Assembly (NCBI RefSeq): GCF_904063055.1 | Contig: NZ_CAJFCN010000002.1 | Coordinates: 186,001 to 250,000 of the forward strand | Direction of reading: 5' to 3' | Source of the DNA: Pseudomonas paracarnis | Lineage (GTDB): Bacteria > Pseudomonadota > Gammaproteobacteria > Pseudomonadales > Pseudomonadaceae | DNA length: 64,000 nucleotides | In this document: piece after piece, positions 19,182-26,876 of the stretch | Layout: each line of letters starts with the position of its first letter | Position numbering within the stretch: position 1 is the stretch's first letter | Position numbers and translations under genes: made by a program | The notes under the pieces: generated by a model | The model's database searches: none | What the model was told of the DNA's origin: nothing | Seen by the model: the letters and a program-made list of their open reading frames with translations, nothing else

Positions 19182-19574
19182 TCACCCGGCTTCTTTGGTG
19201 GGAACAGGAGCAACCGGCTCGCGGTTACCGATACGCACCAGCACGGGCACCAGGGCAAAGCCGAGCACCACGGCGAGGGTCCCGGCCAGAATCGCCATAG
19301 GCCCACCGCTGATGGCGCCATACACGTTTTGCTGGGCAGCCATCGCCACCACAATCGGGATATACACCGCCGCCCAGAAACTCACGCCTTGCTCTGACTT
19401 GCCGGTAAACAGGCCGCGTTTGCTCAGGTAGCTGCCCAGGCCGATCAACAGCAGCATGGCAATACCCACCCCGCCGACGTTGGCCGGGATACCCAACAGC
19501 TTGCCCAGCAGTTCACCCACCAACAGCCCTGCCAACGTGCAGAACGCCAAAAAAGCCACACCGTAGATAATCAT
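19182..19574 (-). CDS. madL: Malonate transporter subunit MadL
   Basis: The 130-aa hydrophobic protein has four helices and ends in a polar tail; MIIYGVAFLAFCTLAGLLVGELLGKLLG is the typical MadL opening. It partners with MadM in malonate uptake. The ATG at 19574 begins the first membrane helix; a start 15 bases upstream is less likely. It follows mdcH after a 67-bp gap and couples to madM. Confidence 0.92.
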   Translation of the reverse strand: MIIYGVAFLAFCTLAGLLVGELLGKLLGIPANVGGVGIAMLLLIGLGSYLSKRGLFTGKSEQGVSFWAAVYIPIVVAMAAQQNVYGAISGGPMAILAGTLAVVLGFALVPVLVRIGNREPVAPVPTKEAG

Positions 19575-19641
19575 GGTTGTTGTCCTCAAAGTGCTCGTTC
19601 GAAATTGTTGTTTTTGTGCTTCGAAAGCCTCGGGTACTGCG

Positions 19642-20541
19642 TTATCGGTGGCGGCGCTCCTCCTCTTGCAGCAGGGCCTGCAAGGTGTCCAGGCGGGCGC
19701 CTTCGCAGGCGATCACCGTGCCTTGTTCAAAAACACGGCGTGACAGACCGGTGAGCACCGCGCCCGGAGGCAGTTCGATTTGCAGTCGCACACCGCGCTC
19801 GTAGGCGCTCTGCACCGTGCCGCGCCAATCGACAACGCGGCACATATTGAAGGCCAGGTCGTCACGCAGTTGTTCGGGGTTGTGGATAGGTCGCGCGCGG
19901 GTGCTGCTCAGGTAAGTGATGCGCGGCGCCTTGAGTGGGACGAAGGCTTGGAACAGTGCCTGGGCGGGTTGCTCCAGCAACGGGCAGTGAGACGGCACGC
20001 TGACCGCCAGGCGCTTGGCGATGCCGTTGCCTTTGATGCGCTCGGCAACCCGCTTCATCCCCTCGTTGCTGCCGGCGATGACGGTCTGGTTATCGGCATT
20101 GATATTGGCCAGGTACACCGGCGTTTGCGCGTTGTGGATATCCGCCAGCAGCGCTTCGACACTGGAGAGATCAGGGCCGATCAGCGCCGTCATGCCATAG
20201 CCCTGTGGATAAGCCTGCTGCATCAACTCGCCACGCAGGCTGACCAGTTTTATCGCATCAGCAAAACCCAGGGAGCCGGCGATCACCGCAGCCGGGTAGG
20301 CGCCGATGGACAGGCCCGCCACGTAATCCGGCGTGCACGCCAATTGCCGGGCATGGGCCACGCCGGCGATCAACAGGCACAGTTGCACAGCCCGCGTCGA
20401 TTCCAGCGCCTGCGCCGAGTCGAGCAGACGAACGTCTTCACCCAGGGCATCACTGGCCTCTTGCAGAATGTCGGCCGGCAGCCCCTGGAGCATGCCGCTG
20501 CGTTGGGCGCCCTGCCCCGGAAACACCAGAAGGCTGCTCAT
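19642..20541 (-). CDS. mdcH: Malonate decarboxylase epsilon subunit (malonyl-CoA:ACP transacylase)
   Basis: The 299-aa acyltransferase has VFPGQGAQ at 6-13 and the nucleophile Ser78 in G-L-S-I-G, as in FabD. In the malonate decarboxylase system MdcH loads malonyl onto the thiol of the MdcC prosthetic group to start the catalytic cycle. The start at 20541 overlaps the mdcG stop (ATGA), indicating coupled translation. An upstream in-frame start lies entirely within mdcG and is rejected. Confidence 0.95.
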   Translation of the reverse strand: MSSLLVFPGQGAQRSGMLQGLPADILQEASDALGEDVRLLDSAQALESTRAVQLCLLIAGVAHARQLACTPDYVAGLSIGAYPAAVIAGSLGFADAIKLVSLRGELMQQAYPQGYGMTALIGPDLSSVEALLADIHNAQTPVYLANINADNQTVIAGSNEGMKRVAERIKGNGIAKRLAVSVPSHCPLLEQPAQALFQAFVPLKAPRITYLSSTRARPIHNPEQLRDDLAFNMCRVVDWRGTVQSAYERGVRLQIELPPGAVLTGLSRRVFEQGTVIACEGARLDTLQALLQEEERRHR

Positions 20542-21134
20542 GCCACGGTCTGCCAAGGGTCGAGCACAAGGTGCGCACCGCTGACGGTCTTGAGCAGTAC
20601 ACGGCGTGAGGGCCCGGCCCATTCGCGCAAGGCGACGGCGCCGAACGGGGTTTGCAGTTGCAGGTCGACGGCGCAGGGCGCGGTGTCCAGGATCGCCAAC
20701 AACGCTTGCGCCTCGCTACGACCTAAAGGATTGGGCGTGCACAGAATCAAATCCAGGTCACTGTTGGCATGCAGCGCTTCAATGCCACTGGCCAATTCAA
20801 ACCCGGCACTGCCGCTGACGCCCCAGTCTTGCTGCGCCAGCACCGGCCGCAGTTGATCGAGGGCCCGCAGCGCCGGTAAATCCCGTGGTGAGAGCACCTC
20901 GCGCAAGGCTTGCGGTACCACCCGCCGATGCACCGCCGCCACGGGCATCCGGGCGGCAAAACGCTGCTCACGCAAACGCCCACGCACACCGACCGCCACA
21001 TGGTCCGGCTCGGCGATGGCACGCCGCACCACCACCGGATGCCCGGCACGGATCGCCTCCCGCACCCAGACCGGGGCATCGGCAGGCAGATGCGCCAGGG
21101 TCATGCCCCAGAGCAAGTCGTGGGCGTTCACCAT
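20538..21134 (-). CDS. mdcG: Phosphoribosyl-dephospho-CoA transferase MdcG
   Basis: The 198-aa nucleotidyltransferase attaches the prosthetic group 2'-(5''-phosphoribosyl)-3'-dephospho-CoA to the serine of MdcC. The motif GSAGFELASGIEALHANSDLDLIL carries the G-S and D-x-D residues expected for this nucleotidyl-transfer fold. The ATG at 21134 starts MVNAHDLLWG and overlaps the end of mdcE by 7 bases; the longer in-frame ORF lies within mdcE. Confidence 0.93.
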   Translation of the reverse strand: MVNAHDLLWGMTLAHLPADAPVWVREAIRAGHPVVVRRAIAEPDHVAVGVRGRLREQRFAARMPVAAVHRRVVPQALREVLSPRDLPALRALDQLRPVLAQQDWGVSGSAGFELASGIEALHANSDLDLILCTPNPLGRSEAQALLAILDTAPCAVDLQLQTPFGAVALREWAGPSRRVLLKTVSGAHLVLDPWQTVA

Positions 21135-21898
21135 TGCTCCCGCAACAGCTGGCGCACATGGCTGGAGGCGGCTCGGTTGGTGGCGCCGAGGCGTGAACTC
21201 AAGTCGGTACTGCCGATATCCTTGACCGCCTGCACCAGGCAATCGCTGACCCGCGCCACGTCATCCGCCGTGGGTTGTTCAATCCGGGTGACTGACAACG
21301 TCTCCCACAGCAATCCCAGGCTGGCATAGCTGTCGATGTCATAGGCCATCGGCGGCACGCTGGCGGCCAGGGTTTCCAATTCTTCGACGCTGCGCAAGGT
21401 CACCCGGGCGGCCGAGGCTTTGCCCATGGCATGCACCATCACGCCGGGGTCGCGCAGGGCAATCAGGCGATTGGCCTGGTAGCCGTGGGCGAGGAACGCC
21501 CCCGACATGGCCTTGCCCACCAGCAGGGCGATCACCGGGTGGCCGGCAAGCCGAGCGCGTGCGTAGCTGTCAGCCGCGGCGGCCAGGGCCTGATGAATGC
21601 CCAGGGCTTCTTCGCGGCGGCCATAGGCTTGGCTGGGTACGTCGACGATAGCGATGATAGGACGCTTGTCACCCCGGGCGATGGCTTCGTCCACCACCTT
21701 GGCCAAGCCCCAGCCTTCCAGCAGGCCGACTTCGCCATTGCGGGCGCGGGGGAAGCGGTTGTGCGGGTCGGGAACCACGGCGATATAGCGCACCGCCTGT
21801 TCACCCAATACTCCATCCGCCACTTTCAATGAGCCCGGCAAACCTTCCACCGGCGTTGCGTTGGCGCTCAACGCGTTGAACCACTGCAAGCCTCTCAT
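21128..21898 (-). CDS. mdcE: Malonate decarboxylase gamma subunit
   Basis: The 256-aa crotonase/carboxyltransferase-type subunit forms with MdcD the decarboxylase that releases CO2 from malonyl-S-ACP. Visible family segments are YIAVVPDPHNRFPRARNGEVGL, IIAIVDVPSQAYGRREEALG and VIALLVGKAMSGAFLAHGYQANRL. It overlaps mdcD by four bases (ATGA) and mdcG by seven, within a tightly coupled operon. Confidence 0.95.
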   Translation of the reverse strand: MRGLQWFNALSANATPVEGLPGSLKVADGVLGEQAVRYIAVVPDPHNRFPRARNGEVGLLEGWGLAKVVDEAIARGDKRPIIAIVDVPSQAYGRREEALGIHQALAAAADSYARARLAGHPVIALLVGKAMSGAFLAHGYQANRLIALRDPGVMVHAMGKASAARVTLRSVEELETLAASVPPMAYDIDSYASLGLLWETLSVTRIEQPTADDVARVSDCLVQAVKDIGSTDLSSRLGATNRAASSHVRQLLREQW

Positions 21899-22737
21899 GA
21901 GCGTTCTCCCTCATACAGCGCGCGAACAGTGGCCGGCTCGATTTGCGCGCTCGCGTCCAGTTCGGCCAGGCGTGCCAGGTAAAAATCAGCGCGCCGGCTA
22001 CGCGGTTGTGCGGGTACACCTTGCTGCAACAGTGTGCTGACGGTCTGCTGGATCTGCGCCACATCGTCCGCCACATAACGGTCGGCCAAGCCGCTGTTGA
22101 AGCGTTGCTCGCCACCGGTAAGGCTCCAGATAAAGGGGCGGTCACGGGAGTCGTATTCCTCCAGGCCAGCCTCCTGCTCAATCACCTGCGGGCCATTCAA
22201 GCCCAGGCGTGCTTCGCGAGTGACCACCAGGTAGCTGCACAAGCCAGCCGCAATGGACATGCCCCCAAAGCAACCGACACTGCCGGCCACCACGCCGATC
22301 ACTGGCTGATACTGGCGCAGGTCGACAATCGCCGCGTGAATGTCGGCAATGGCGGCCAGGCCCAGGTTGGCTTCCTGCAAGCGCACCCCACCGGTTTCCA
22401 ACAGCAACACGGCGCAGGTGGGGATGCCGTTGCGGTTGTCTTCGGCGGCCAGCTCCAAGGCGCCCGCGATTTTCGCACCGCCAACTTCACCCAGGCTGCC
22501 GCCCTGGAAATTACCTTCGATCGCGGCAATCACCACAGGCTTGGCGCCGATGCTGCCCTTGGCGATCACCACACCGTCATCGGCCTGGGACACCACGCCT
22601 TGGCGGCTGAGCCACGGCGACATGACCCGCTGGAACGGGTCGATCAACTCGCGGAAGGTGCCTGCATCCAACAGCGCCTTGGCGCGCTGGCGGGCACCGA
22701 GTTCCACAAAGCTGTGTTTAGCGAGTAGGTCAGTCAT
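21895..22737 (-). CDS. mdcD: Malonate decarboxylase beta subunit
   Basis: The 280-aa carboxyltransferase-like subunit contains GSIGAKPVVIAAIEGNFQGGSLGEVGGAKI and VGVVAGSVGCFGGMSIAAGL, oxyanion-hole regions of the biotin-independent malonate decarboxylase beta subunit. It pairs with MdcE. The ATG at 22737 opens MTDLLAKHSFVELGARQRA; the upstream extension lies inside mdcC and is not conserved. It overlaps mdcC by 8 bases. Confidence 0.95.
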   Translation of the reverse strand: MTDLLAKHSFVELGARQRAKALLDAGTFRELIDPFQRVMSPWLSRQGVVSQADDGVVIAKGSIGAKPVVIAAIEGNFQGGSLGEVGGAKIAGALELAAEDNRNGIPTCAVLLLETGGVRLQEANLGLAAIADIHAAIVDLRQYQPVIGVVAGSVGCFGGMSIAAGLCSYLVVTREARLGLNGPQVIEQEAGLEEYDSRDRPFIWSLTGGEQRFNSGLADRYVADDVAQIQQTVSTLLQQGVPAQPRSRRADFYLARLAELDASAQIEPATVRALYEGERS

Positions 22738-23029
22738 GGCCGATCTCCTCGAAACCTTGCTCCAGGCGCAAGCGCACCACACCGGGTGTGGCACCGAAGT
22801 CGTGGATATCAATGTTCAGGGCCGGTGGCGTCTGCTCCTGGAAGATGCGTTCGAACAGGTGCTGCCAGCGTTGCTGCGCGCCATTGACCGAGGTTTGCAC
22901 CTGGATGGTCAAGGTGCCGGGCGTGCCCGGCTCCAGCAGCACTTCCAGGTCGCCCGAGCCGACGCAACCCACCAGCGCACGGCCTTTGGGGGGCTGCCCG
23001 GCGGGGAATTCAAAGGACAAGGTTTCCAT
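22730..23029 (-). CDS. mdcC: Malonate decarboxylase acyl carrier protein (delta subunit)
   Basis: The 99-aa carrier protein begins [11 protein letters not shown] and has GCVGSGDLEVLLEP, where the serine of VGSGDLE (about residue 26) receives the phosphoribosyl-dephospho-CoA group. Acetyl and malonyl groups ride on its thiol during decarboxylation. The ATG at 23029 overlaps the mdcB stop; a GTG one codon upstream is less likely. Confidence 0.95.
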   Translation of the reverse strand: METLSFEFPAGQPPKGRALVGCVGSGDLEVLLEPGTPGTLTIQVQTSVNGAQQRWQHLFERIFQEQTPPALNIDIHDFGATPGVVRLRLEQGFEEIGHD

Positions 23030-23862
23030 CACAACGCTCCGTCGAGGCGGTCGATAAACAGGCAGGCGGCCAACAGGTCGGCGGCGCCACCGGGGGAGGC
23101 ATTCAAGGCCAGCAGTTGCAGGTCCAGCTCATGCAGTTGGCGGCGTCCGGCCAGGGTTGCGCTGCCACCGGCGTCGAGCACGGCCTGGGCGCCCTGTTGC
23201 ATGGTGGCCAGGCCTTCGGTACCGGCGCGGTAGAGCACGCAGGTGTCTGCCAGGTCCGTCATGATCGCCAGCAAAGCATCCAGGCGGGCGTTCTGCTCAC
23301 CGGCGTTTTCGCGGCGGCTCTTGTGCAGTTGCGGCAGGCCGCGTTGAATCACCGAAGGGAAGCCGAGCTGGGCTTCTTCACGGGCACCGCGTGCGCCGTA
23401 GCGCTGCGCAACCTGGGCCCCATGGCTCATGGGCTGCGGGGCGAAGCGGTCGTTGAGCAGGGCCAGCTTGGCGGCGGTCAGGGTTATGGCACGGGGCTCC
23501 AAGGCCGCCGCAGCGGCGAGCAACCCCAGCGCCCAGATCGCACCGCGATGGGTGTTCACGCCCTGGGTAGTGGCGAGCATGGCCTGCTCGCCTTCCCGGC
23601 CAATACGCCCGAGCGCCTCGCGCAGGGGCAGGCCGACTTCGCCGATGTCGAGCGCGGCCTCGGCCATTTCCTTGAACATCGGCCACAGCGACAGCGCCGA
23701 GGCGTGCATCAGCCCCAGGTGCAAATCGCTGTGGGCGCCGTTGCCGCGCCGGTCTACCAGAGCGGGTTTGGGCGACAAATCCGCTTCGTCGATCAGCGCA
23801 TCCACGGCCATATCCGCCAGGCGATCGGTCAGGCTCAGTTCATGCTGTTTGAGCGCGCGCAT
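23029..23862 (-). CDS. mdcB: Triphosphoribosyl-dephospho-CoA synthase MdcB
   Basis: The 277-aa CitG-family enzyme joins ATP-derived triphosphoribose to dephospho-CoA, making the precursor that MdcG transfers to MdcC. Family signatures are [44 protein letters not shown] and [21 protein letters not shown]. It starts immediately before the mdcA stop region and ends overlapping mdcC. Confidence 0.94.
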   Translation of the reverse strand: MRALKQHELSLTDRLADMAVDALIDEADLSPKPALVDRRGNGAHSDLHLGLMHASALSLWPMFKEMAEAALDIGEVGLPLREALGRIGREGEQAMLATTQGVNTHRGAIWALGLLAAAAALEPRAITLTAAKLALLNDRFAPQPMSHGAQVAQRYGARGAREEAQLGFPSVIQRGLPQLHKSRRENAGEQNARLDALLAIMTDLADTCVLYRAGTEGLATMQQGAQAVLDAGGSATLAGRRQLHELDLQLLALNASPGGAADLLAACLFIDRLDGAL

Positions 23863-25533
23863 TTACCAGCTCCTGAATTTGGCGGGCGGGTTGTAGAGGC
23901 CACCAGACCAGTCCACCAGGTCGGCCACGCTCTTGGCGGCCAACAACTCGCGGGTGGCGTCGGTGCGGCGAATACCCAAGTCTTCGGGCAAGGCAATCAA
24001 GCCTTCGCGGCGCATACGCGCAGTGTCCTTGGGGTTGTGGCGCATACCGATGGCGGTCACCCCGGCGACGGCGGCGATCATTGCCTGGCGTTCTTCCAGG
24101 GAGCGCGCCTTGTACAGGTAGGCGATGCCTTCTTCGGTGAGCAAGTGGGTGACGTCGTCGCCGTAGATCATGATGGGCGCCAGGGGCATGCCGCTTTTGC
24201 GGGCCACTTCCACTGCGTCCAAGGTGTCGACAAAGGTCGGTTTGCCGCCTTCCTGGAAGGTCTCGACCATTTGCACCACGAGTTTTTTGCCGCGTTCAAG
24301 CAAGGCTTCGGGGGCATCGTCGTGGCGCATATCCAGCCAGGCCGGTGTGCCATGACGGCGGCCGCGTGGGTCGTGGCCCATGTTCGGCGCGCCACCGAAA
24401 CCGGCGAGGCGGCCACGGGTCACGGTGCTGGAATGCCCGTCGCCATCCACTTGCAGGGTGGCGCCGATAAACAGGTCCACGGCGTATTGGCCGGCGAGTT
24501 GGCAGAACATGCGGTTGGAGCGCATGGAGCCATCGCGGCCGGTGAAGAACACATCCGGGCGTGCGGCAATGTAGTTTTCCATGCCCAGTTCGGTGCCGAA
24601 GCAATGCACACTCTCCACCCAACCGCTTTCAATCGCCGGGATCAATGTGGGGTGCGGGTTGAGGGTCCAGTTGCGGCAGATCTTGCCTTTCAGACCCAGG
24701 GATTCGCCGTAGGTGGGCAGGATCAATTCGATGGCAGCAGTGTTGAAGCCGATGCCATGGTTGAGCGACTGCACATTGTGTTTTTCGTAGATGCCACGGA
24801 TCGCCATCATCGCCATCAACACATGCACCGGCTTGATATGGCGCGGGTCGCGGGTGAACAGCGGCTCGATGTAGAACGGCTTGTCGGCCACCACCACGAA
24901 ATCCACCCAACTGGCGGGAATGTCGACGCGAGGCAAGTCGGTAACGTCGTCCACCAACTGGTTGACCTGCACGATGACGATGCCATCGCTGAAGGCAGCG
25001 GGTTCGATCAGCGCCGGGGTGTCTTCGGTGCTGGCGCCGGTGTAGATATTGCCGGCGCGGTCAGCCATGAAGCCGGCAGAAAGCACCACGTTGGGGATCA
25101 GGTCCACCACCAGCCGGGCGTAAAGTTCGATGTAGGTGTGGATCGCGCCGATTTCCAGCAGGCCGTCTTCCAGCAACTGGCTGATGCGCAGGGATTGGGT
25201 GCCGGCGAAGGAGAAATCGAGCTTGCGAGCGATGCCCTTTTCAAACAGGTCCAAGTGCTCGGAACGCCCGACGCTGGGCATGATCATGTGCAAATCGTGG
25301 AGCTTGGCCGGGTCGGCCTTGGCCAGGGAGCGCGAAAGGAAGTCGGCCTGCTTCTGGTTGTTGCCCTCCAGCACCACGCGGTCGCCGGGAAGGATCAAGG
25401 CTTCAAGGGCCTCGACGATCTTGTCACTGGGCAACACCGCCCCGTCTGCATACTGTTTGACCAGCCCGAGCCGCCGCTGCTTCTCGTCGCGCCGCCGCGT
25501 CCAGCGCGAGTCGGGGGTGATGGTTGTTGTCAT
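23863..25533 (-). CDS. mdcA: Malonate decarboxylase alpha subunit (malonate:acetyl-ACP transferase)
   Basis: The 556-aa CoA-transferase-like subunit swaps acetyl for malonyl on MdcC, the first step of malonate breakdown to acetate and CO2. The N-terminus RRRDEKQRRLGLVKQYADG and internal segments DRVVLEGNNQKQADFLSRSL, YGDDVTHLLTEEGIAYLYKA and MRREGLIALPEDLGI are characteristic. The ATG at 25533 was chosen as the conserved start; an in-frame ATG 63 bases upstream is unlikely. It is the first gene of a ten-base-spaced or overlapping operon mdcABCDEGH-madLM. A perfect palindrome lies 82 bp upstream. Confidence 0.95.
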   Translation of the reverse strand: MTTTITPDSRWTRRRDEKQRRLGLVKQYADGAVLPSDKIVEALEALILPGDRVVLEGNNQKQADFLSRSLAKADPAKLHDLHMIMPSVGRSEHLDLFEKGIARKLDFSFAGTQSLRISQLLEDGLLEIGAIHTYIELYARLVVDLIPNVVLSAGFMADRAGNIYTGASTEDTPALIEPAAFSDGIVIVQVNQLVDDVTDLPRVDIPASWVDFVVVADKPFYIEPLFTRDPRHIKPVHVLMAMMAIRGIYEKHNVQSLNHGIGFNTAAIELILPTYGESLGLKGKICRNWTLNPHPTLIPAIESGWVESVHCFGTELGMENYIAARPDVFFTGRDGSMRSNRMFCQLAGQYAVDLFIGATLQVDGDGHSSTVTRGRLAGFGGAPNMGHDPRGRRHGTPAWLDMRHDDAPEALLERGKKLVVQMVETFQEGGKPTFVDTLDAVEVARKSGMPLAPIMIYGDDVTHLLTEEGIAYLYKARSLEERQAMIAAVAGVTAIGMRHNPKDTARMRREGLIALPEDLGIRRTDATRELLAAKSVADLVDWSGGLYNPPAKFRSW

Positions 25534-25614
25534 GGTCGCTCCACGGGGGGTTGCTGTCGTGGGGCTAACCTTAGGAGTGAAGCGCAAAGGCATCAATCAA
25601 GCTGGAGGACGAAC

Positions 25615-25633
25615 CGTTACGCCTGGAGTAACG
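25615..25633. promoter_or_regulatory. Palindrome CGTTAC-N7-GTAACG upstream of mdcA, candidate MdcR operator
   Basis: Perfect 6-bp arms with a 7-bp spacer (contains a T-N11-A match) are centred about 91 bp upstream of the mdcA ATG, the position expected for a LysR recognition site. It stands between mdcA and a REPIN. Confidence 0.5.
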
Positions 25634-25643
25634 AAGATCAAAC

Positions 25644-25732
25644 TGTGGGAGCTGGCTTGCCTGCGATAGCTGTAGGTCAGCTACTGAGATGTTGACTGAC
25701 AGGCCGCTATCGCAGGCAAGCCAGCTCCCACA
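25644..25732. repeat. REPIN (inverted REP doublet)
   Basis: Complete GTGGGAGCTGGCTTGCCTGC arms on both sides with a variable centre. It separates the mdc promoter region from the DUF6124-like gene. Confidence 0.9.
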
Positions 25733-25778
25733 TGGGTCGGTGGTGTTGGTTAGATAGCGGTCCCTGATTGGGGCCGTT

Positions 25779-26018
25779 TCAAGAAGCTGGGGACGGGCTG
25801 ACTTGCTCCAATGCGCTCTCGATCAGCAACTGCCCCAACTCGGCCATTTGCTGGATCCCCAGCATGATGGCGCGCTGGGAAGTGTCCAGGTCGAAGGCCA
25901 GGTTGCAGGTGAGCGCATTGAGCGAGGACAGGGTTTCGCTGGCATTGACCAGCAGGGTTTCGTTGTCTTGGTGGGGGTTTACGGTGAAAAGGGGTGGATT
26001 GGGCGTAGGTTTGACCAT
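25779..26018 (-). CDS. Small DUF6124-like protein, function unknown
   Basis: The 79-aa protein opens MVKPTPNPPLF, followed by a helical stretch (ETLLVNASETLSSLNALTCNLAFDLDTSQRAIMLGIQQMAELGQLLIESAL). It has no signal peptide or membrane helix. The proline-rich opening and following helix resemble the small multi-copy DUF6124 (older DUF3077) proteins of Pseudomonas; this assignment is from memory. No function is known to me. Its 5' region is unusual: a hairpin covers the GGAG ribosome-binding site and further structures and a leader ORF lie upstream, suggesting post-transcriptional control. Confidence 0.7.
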   Translation of the reverse strand: MVKPTPNPPLFTVNPHQDNETLLVNASETLSSLNALTCNLAFDLDTSQRAIMLGIQQMAELGQLLIESALEQVSPSPAS

Positions 26019-26025
26019 GACTTAC

Positions 26026-26047
26026 AGCTCCGATATGTGATGGAGCT
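26026..26047 (-). promoter_or_regulatory. Hairpin sequestering the DUF6124-like Shine-Dalgarno
   Basis: AGCTCC (26042-26047 on this strand) pairs perfectly with GGAGCT (26026-26031), a 10-base loop between. The GGAG is the only ribosome-binding site for the ATG at 26018. A competing 7-bp pairing exists: TACAGCT upstream (26081-26087) with AGCTGTA at 26023-26029. Confidence 0.5.
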
Positions 26048-26058
26048 ACCCTCTTCCG

Positions 26059-26122
26059 CTTGCACGCGACTCAAGGTGGCAGCTGTACGCAGGTGTGCAA
26101 GACCGGGCATATCGGACCCCGG
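26059..26122 (-). promoter_or_regulatory. Two stem-loops in the DUF6124-like leader
   Basis: CTTGCAC/GTGCAAG (26095-26101 with 26059-26065) and CCGGG/CCCGG (26118-26122 with 26103-26107) form two consecutive stems in the transcript, both overlapping or adjoining the leader ORF. Confidence 0.4.
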
Positions 26123-26175
26123 CAGACTCCGAAGAATCTCCCACGCACAGCCGCCATAACGAGTACAGCAGGCAT
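26071..26175 (-). CDS. Possible 34-codon leader ORF upstream of the DUF6124-like gene
   Basis: An ATG lies immediately after the T-tract of an intrinsic terminator and opens 34 codons ending TGA at 26071, 53 bp before the DUF6124-like start. The peptide (MPAVLVMAAVRGRFFG..., ending CVQLPP) is basic and has three cysteines. No Shine-Dalgarno is seen because the terminator T-run occupies that position. Its last codons overlap the TACAGCT element that can pair near the downstream ribosome-binding site, so translation here could alter folding. A chance ORF is a real alternative. Confidence 0.3.
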   Translation of the reverse strand: MPAVLVMAAVRGRFFGVCRGPICPVLHTCVQLPP

Positions 26176-26206
26176 AAAAAACGCCCGTTGAATGGCTATG
26201 GGCGTT
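26176..26206 (-). terminator. Intrinsic terminator on the minus strand, ahead of the leader ORF
   Basis: AACGCCC / GGGCGTT with a 13-base loop is followed by TTTTTT on the minus strand. It lies in the path of any transcript entering the DUF6124-like gene from beyond 26206, so it could be an attenuator or end a small RNA. A 7-codon ORF (26196-26219) ends inside the loop. Confidence 0.6.
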
Positions 26207-26210
26207 GGTG

Positions 26211-26254
26211 CGCCGACATGTAACCGGACCTGCACGTCCGTGTCAGCGTTTTTT
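26211..26254 (+). terminator. Terminator-like hairpin on the plus strand, back to back with the previous one
   Basis: CGCCGACA (26211-26218) pairs with TGTCAGCG (26241-26248) with one mismatch, enclosing a smaller GGAC/GTCC stem, and is followed by TTTTTT. No gene ends just upstream on this strand. Confidence 0.45.
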
Positions 26255-26452
26255 GCGATGACGGGACGAAGACTAGGCGTGCGGACCTCTCACCACTAGT
26301 TCATGCACGGCCCAAAATCTTGCAGGAAAAATCCGAAGCCTTTTATGTCGAAGGGCATGCAGGAAGTTTCATACAGCGTTTTGGGGTTGTTGCTTGGAAC
26401 TGGTCCTTCTAGCCTTCGCGGTTGAATGCCCATAGTCGAAGGACGCACCAAC

Positions 26453-26740
26453 ATGCCGATGCACAACCCACCTCACCCAGGTGAAATTTTACTTGAGGAC
26501 GTTATCCCAGCCTTGGGTATCACCATTACCGAGATGGCGCGACGCCTTGGTTTCGCCCGTCAGACTTTTTCAAGGATCCTGCATGGCCACGCCCCGGTCA
26601 GCCCGGACCTTGCCGTTCGGTTGGAACGGGCTGGCGTGAGTAAAGCCCAGTTATGGTTGTCGATGCAAAGTGCCTACGACTTATGGCAGGCCGAGCACCG
26701 GGAGCAGCCAGTGATTGAACGGTTTGCGCGGATTGATTGA
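26453..26740 (+). CDS. higA: HigA-family XRE antitoxin-like regulator, no adjacent toxin
   Basis: The 95-aa protein has the HigA/VapI opening MHNPPHPGEIL and a helix-turn-helix (ITITEMARRLGFARQTFSRILHGHAPVSPDLAVRLERA, residues about 25-62), then the SKAQLWLSMQSAYDLW tail common to addiction-module antitoxins. The ATG at 26453 has AAGGA nine bases upstream and opens the conserved region; an earlier ATG at 26426 is less likely. HigB toxins usually sit directly upstream; I translated the preceding 270 bases and found no HigB-like frame, so it appears to be an orphan that may have become a stand-alone repressor. Confidence 0.85.
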   Translation: MPMHNPPHPGEILLEDVIPALGITITEMARRLGFARQTFSRILHGHAPVSPDLAVRLERAGVSKAQLWLSMQSAYDLWQAEHREQPVIERFARID

Positions 26741-26764
26741 GACCTGGAGATGAGCGCAGCTCAG

Positions 26765-26853
26765 TGTGGGAGCTGGCTTGCCTGCGATGGCGGTGGGTCA
26801 GTGCTTGATGCAGTGACAGAAACACCGCTATCGCAGGCAAGCCAGCTCCCACA
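26765..26853. repeat. REPIN (inverted REP doublet)
   Basis: Both GTGGGAGCTGGCTTGCCTGC arms are intact; the element lies between the convergent higA and chpC ends. Confidence 0.9.
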
Positions 26854-26876
26854 GTAGATCTTCATAGGGCTCAGGA

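Noticed and set aside
23116..25695. A very long open frame (859 codons) antisense to mdcB and mdcA
   Set aside because: It spans two certain genes and a REPIN, with no domain similarity.
26180..26452. Search for a HigB toxin upstream of higA
   Set aside because: All three plus-strand frames are short and none resembles the HigB fold; the longest ATG frame near 26345 has only 26 codons.
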